DNA from: Dehalococcoidia bacterium
GTDB lineage: Bacteria; Chloroflexota; Dehalococcoidia; GIF9; AB-539-J10
Direction: 5' to 3'
NCBI GenBank assembly: GCA_030589825.1
Contig: JAUUZT010000021.1
Span: forward strand, 1 to 9,064
DNA length: 9,064 bases
The translations under genes and the position numbers were made by a program. Within the stretch, counting starts at the first letter, position 1, and every line of letters starts with the position of its first letter. Shown here piece after piece: positions 6,387 to 9,064 of this stretch. The notes beneath the pieces were generated by a model, which saw nothing but the letters and a program-made list of their open reading frames with translations, did not search any database and was not told the DNA's origin.

Positions 6387-6554
6387 ATGATTACAAAAGA
6401 GCCAAACCAGTTATACAAGATCAAACTTAAGCTGAAGCATATGCTCGGCATAAATACCATTCTCTGTGATAATTGTAAATGGAATTGGCGAAGTTCCTGT
6501 CATCGACCTGAACGTCCCAACGCCGTATGGTGCCCTGACTATAAGAAAAAATAA
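6387..6554 (+). CDS. Small Cys-rich, probably metal-binding protein (55 aa)
   Basis: A 55-codon ORF (ATG 6387, TAA 6552-6554) that I do not recognise as a named family. The N-terminal half is lysine-rich (KIKLKLKH at 11-18). The C-terminal half has four cysteines, C27, C30, C38 and C49, arranged CX2C-X7-C-X10-C with tryptophans W32, W34 and W48, and ends in YKKK. Segments such as CDNCKW and RPERPNAVWCPDY look like a zinc-ribbon-type fold. The coding base use is richer in G and C than the flanking spacer, which supports a real gene. It lies 130 bases after rho and 33 bases from the convergent tyrA end. No Shine-Dalgarno is seen; a TATAAT is close upstream. Nucleic-acid binding is a guess from the fold type and charge. 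Confidence 0.6.
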   Translation: MITKEPNQLYKIKLKLKHMLGINTILCDNCKWNWRSSCHRPERPNAVWCPDYKKK

Positions 6555-6587
6555 AGGCTAGATATAAGTATGACAGGTACTATTTAG

Positions 6588-7469
6588 TCATAATATGTCT
6601 ATTATCCTGTACATGTTTTCGTAAGCATCAGCATAATTTGGGTTTTCCCTTTTGAAATCATTTTCGAGAACATGAAGGCTATCAAGAAATTTTATTTTAT
6701 CTTGGTTCTTAACCATTTCCAACCAGGTCTCTACTTTAGTCAGAAATACATTTTCATATTCCGCTATATTAGGTAGTACCATTTGTAAAGATGCATAGAG
6801 GTTAGCATCCTTTGTAACAATACTTTCTGTTAGCATTAGCAATAATTTATATGTGCTGCCACTAATATCTCTCGTCTTTTGCAACCTATTGAGACTCAAT
6901 AAAGTGTCAGCAGAGACAATAGCAATAAAAGAAGGCAATCCTAAAACTATGGACATTAATTCATCATGTTCGTCAGGAGGAATCTGAAAAACGTGTGCCC
7001 CTTTTTTTTTAAAGAAGTATTCAACACGTTGAGCAAGATCTTTTTCCGCACTACTTGTAGGAGTAATAATAATATTTCTATTTACAAGATCTACAGCACC
7101 AGGCCCAAACATTGGGTGCACTCCTAGAACCAATCCTTTTGTAATATATTTATGCATTAGCTCAATAGGGCGAGCTTTTATAGAACTTATATCAACAACT
7201 ACTTGGCCAGATTGTACATGGCTGGATACCTCTTTAATAGCCACTTCAAAATTATCAATTGGTACAGACATTAGCACAACATCAGCATTTTTTATCGCCT
7301 CTGCATTATTCCGTAAATCACCTACCAGTGTAATTTTCTCATTACGAATCTGTTCATTCCTGCTATCGCTTATCGCTACCTCCATACCATCTTCCAAAAA
7401 CAATCTGGCAAACCATTGCCCCATCTTGCCAGCTCCTCCTATTATTGCTATTTTTAATGCTTTGCCCAT
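6588..7469 (-). CDS. tyrA: Prephenate dehydrogenase family protein (TyrA, archaeal-like type)
   Basis: A 293-residue NAD(P)-dependent enzyme expected to convert prephenate to 4-hydroxyphenylpyruvate in tyrosine synthesis. The N-terminal Rossmann domain has GGAGKMG at 11-17, and an Asp (D35) at the end of the second strand suggests NAD+ preference. DISSIK (93-98) and HPMFGPG (118-124) supply the catalytic Ser/His region; DEHDE (166-170) is the conserved helical motif. The C-terminal dimer domain (STYKLLLML and LYASLQM) resembles archaeal TyrA proteins more than E. coli-type ones. No fused chorismate mutase or ACT domain is present, but the mutase is supplied by the upstream pheA gene. The start overlaps the pheA end by 16 bases. 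The His usually present a few residues after the DEHD motif is Ser180 here, and a run of nine A codes for K154-K156. Confidence 0.88.
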   Translation of the reverse strand: MGKALKIAIIGGAGKMGQWFARLFLEDGMEVAISDSRNEQIRNEKITLVGDLRNNAEAIKNADVVLMSVPIDNFEVAIKEVSSHVQSGQVVVDISSIKARPIELMHKYITKGLVLGVHPMFGPGAVDLVNRNIIITPTSSAEKDLAQRVEYFFKKKGAHVFQIPPDEHDELMSIVLGLPSFIAIVSADTLLSLNRLQKTRDISGSTYKLLLMLTESIVTKDANLYASLQMVLPNIAEYENVFLTKVETWLEMVKNQDKIKFLDSLHVLENDFKRENPNYADAYENMYRIIDIL

Positions 7470-8545
7470 AGTTCTTGTTTTGCCTTTTGGTACGATCCCA
7501 ACAATTTTACGAATATTGAATTACTTTCAAGACTCCCTAACGCATCTCTTAACTCTTCCTCATCGCGATAACCTTCACAATCCAAATAAAAATTATACTC
7601 CCATGGTTTTTGTCTTGTAGGCCTGGACTCAATTTTTGTCAAGTTAATATTTCGTAACGCAAGTTCCTTAAGTGAGTTATAAAGCGCTCCCGGTTCATGT
7701 TTCACCGAAAACACAATTGATGCCTTATTAATTCCCGTTGGCAAAGCATCACTTTTAGACAATACAAAAAATCTTGTGTAATTATTTGGGTTATCCTCTA
7801 TATCTCTTGCAATTATATTCATCTCATATAGTTCGGCAGCTCTGGCACTTGCAATAGCTGCACTTCCTTCTAATCCTTGCTCTTTAATTAACTTTACGCT
7901 TCCCGCAGTATCATATGTTGGAGTTAATTCACAATTCAGATGTCTTAAGAAAGTACGGCACTGTCCAAGCGCTTGAGGATGAGAAAATACTTTTTTTACA
8001 GAACCCAATTGTGTAACTGGATTAGCTATCAGACAATGAACAACCCTAAGCTTTACTTCGCCACAAACCCGTAGTGGCGAATCCAGTAACAAGTCATATA
8101 CTTGACTTATACTTCCTTCTAATGAATTTTCAACAGGAACAATCCCAAACTCTACTTCACCTTTTTCAACAGCTTTAAAAACTTTCTCAAAGCTCTCATA
8201 TGGATTTATTGTAACTGAAGACCCAAAATAATTGAATGCTGCTTCTTCACTATATGCTCCAAGTTCACCTTGAAAAGCTACGCTACTAGTTTGCTGAACA
8301 CTTCTACACGTTTGAATAATCTGTTTATATATATTCTCTACATTATTGGAGTTTATCTTTCTTGCCAGCGCAGCCTCTCTCACTTTTCTAAATACCACTG
8401 TTTCCCTGTTATTATCCTTAACTAATTCCCCAAGTTGTTTTTTTTCATCTCCTATTTGCTCAGCAATTCTCACCCTTTTTGCAATAAGTTCAACCATTTC
8501 AGTATCTATCTTATCTATTTTATTTCTTAATTCTTCTAAACTCAT
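7454..8545 (-). CDS. pheA: Bifunctional chorismate mutase / prephenate dehydratase (P-protein)
   Basis: A 363-residue P-protein making phenylpyruvate from chorismate via prephenate. The AroQ-type chorismate mutase domain (about 1-86) keeps the E. coli active-site residues with a constant offset of four: R7, R24, K35, D44, R47, E48 and Q84. The prephenate dehydratase domain (about 88-265) includes FQGELGAYSEEAA, VPVENSLEGSI (136-146), FSHPQALGQC (187-196) and the catalytic NYTRFF motif (T257). The C-terminal ACT domain (about 275-350) has GALYNSL and ESRP (306-309), the phenylalanine-sensing motifs, so feedback inhibition by phenylalanine is expected. The ATG overlaps the aroC stop (ATGA), with a GAGGG ribosome site 7 bases upstream; the end overlaps tyrA. 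All domains are intact. Confidence 0.96.
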   Translation of the reverse strand: MSLEELRNKIDKIDTEMVELIAKRVRIAEQIGDEKKQLGELVKDNNRETVVFRKVREAALARKINSNNVENIYKQIIQTCRSVQQTSSVAFQGELGAYSEEAAFNYFGSSVTINPYESFEKVFKAVEKGEVEFGIVPVENSLEGSISQVYDLLLDSPLRVCGEVKLRVVHCLIANPVTQLGSVKKVFSHPQALGQCRTFLRHLNCELTPTYDTAGSVKLIKEQGLEGSAAIASARAAELYEMNIIARDIEDNPNNYTRFFVLSKSDALPTGINKASIVFSVKHEPGALYNSLKELALRNINLTKIESRPTRQKPWEYNFYLDCEGYRDEEELRDALGSLESNSIFVKLLGSYQKAKQELWAKH

Positions 8546-9064
8546 TTTATTACCCTCGGTATCAATCCATCTCTAATTGATAAATCACATAAAGTTATTG
8601 ACATCATTGCCTCTACCACAACTACAGCTCTCGGCACTATACAAGTATCATGCCTGCCTTTTACTCCAATATCTACTATCTTCATTTTCTCTATATCCAC
8701 CATCTGTTGTTTCATTGATATAGAAGCGGTAGGTTTTATAGCAACTCTAAGTTCCAGAGGCATGCCATTGCTTATTCCTCCGAGAATACCACCAGAGTTG
8801 TTAGTATCAGTAAACACTTTACCGTCTTTAATAATAAACGGATCATTATTTTCACTCCCTTCACTACGAGCTGAAATAAACCCCGAACCAAATTCCACTC
8901 CCTTGACAGCAGGTATAGCAAATAACGCTTTAGCTAATTCCCCTTCAAGTGTATCGAACACTGGCTCGCCAAGACCGACAGGAATGTTAATTGCCATGCC
9001 TTTAATAACACCACCAACACTATCTCCATGTTGTCTGGTTTCTATAACTAGAGCCTCCATTTCC
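8542..9064 (-). CDS. aroC: Chorismate synthase, C-terminal part (partial)
   Basis: About 173 C-terminal codons of chorismate synthase, which uses reduced FMN to eliminate phosphate from EPSP and give chorismate, the last step of the shikimate pathway. The frame runs open off the right edge; the first Met in the window is internal, because the family is normally about 350-390 residues. Visible signatures are GDSVGG near the left of the fragment, VEFGSGF, GGILGGISNGMPL, KPTASI and KGRHDTCIVPRAVVVVEAM, all conserved in AroC. The TGA stop overlaps the pheA ATG by four bases, so its product chorismate is made by a gene translationally coupled to the enzyme that consumes it. Confidence 0.95.
   Translation of the reverse strand, partial: EMEALVIETRQHGDSVGGVIKGMAINIPVGLGEPVFDTLEGELAKALFAIPAVKGVEFGSGFISARSEGSENNDPFIIKDGKVFTDTNNSGGILGGISNGMPLELRVAIKPTASISMKQQMVDIEKMKIVDIGVKGRHDTCIVPRAVVVVEAMMSITLCDLSIRDGLIPRVIK
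8553..8557 (-). promoter_or_regulatory. Shine-Dalgarno of pheA
   Basis: Read on the minus strand, GAGGG lies 7 bases before the pheA ATG, inside the last codons of aroC. It fits the translational start at 8545 and the ATGA junction. Confidence 0.6.

Noticed and set aside
6569..6592. TATGAC/GTCATA inverted repeat between the small Cys-rich gene and tyrA as a bidirectional terminator
   Set aside because: Only six pairs with a 12-base loop, two G-C pairs and no U-tract on either strand; it also overlaps the tyrA stop. Too weak to call.
8346..8576. Plus-strand ORF opposite the start of pheA
   Set aside because: It is a low-complexity Ser/Leu-rich shadow of the chorismate mutase helices on the other strand, with no ribosome site.
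8542..9060. Treating the AroC fragment as a complete 172-residue protein
   Set aside because: The frame stays open to the window edge and conserved AroC motifs begin right after the first Met, so that Met is internal and the gene is cut by the window.

Overview
This is an AT-rich bacterial chromosomal window. It carries ordinary metabolic and housekeeping genes in two opposing blocks. There are no mobile elements, CRISPR arrays, tRNAs or rRNAs that I can see. The Rho, CTP synthase and TyrA sequences have a Chloroflexota (Dehalococcoidia-like) look: the Rho stretches 'GERPEEVTDM' and 'LLDGITRL', an archaeal-style TyrA, and the aroC-pheA-tyrA order. This placement rests on memory of family sequences, not a search, and is tentative.

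Plus strand, 1-2797: a 2-hydroxyacid oxidation cluster. It holds the tail of one FAD-linked oxidase, a complete second FAD-linked oxidase of the GlcD / D-lactate dehydrogenase type, and a LarA-family nickel-pincer racemase joined to it by an ATGA overlap. A racemase coupled to stereospecific flavin dehydrogenases would let the cell oxidise both enantiomers of a 2-hydroxyacid. The lar cofactor-synthesis genes (larB, larC, larE) are not in the window.

Plus strand, 2798-6256: pyrG (CTP synthase) and rho (transcription terminator), each behind an intergenic region with a good sigma70-type promoter. The pyrG promoter is TTGACA-N17-TACAAT and the rho promoter is TTGACA-N17-TAATAT. The rho promoter has an inverted repeat wrapped around its -35 box. 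It is followed by a predicted untranslated leader of about 218 nt that can form hairpins, one of them just before the Shine-Dalgarno sequence. This layout would suit autoregulation of rho.

Plus strand, 6387-6554: a 55-codon ORF for a basic peptide with four cysteines (CX2C-X7-C-X10-C), probably metal-binding. A perfect TATAAT lies about 8 bases before its ATG, so its mRNA may be leaderless.

Minus strand, 9064-6588: a compact aromatic amino acid operon, aroC (partial) - pheA (chorismate mutase / prephenate dehydratase / ACT) - tyrA (prephenate dehydrogenase family). The genes overlap by 4 and 16 bases. Together they run from EPSP to chorismate and on to the phenylalanine and tyrosine branches. 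The block converges on the small Cys-rich gene.

No dramatic new system stands out. The best leads are the Cys-rich small protein, the rho leader and operator-like dyad, and active-site substitutions in Rho, PyrG and TyrA.
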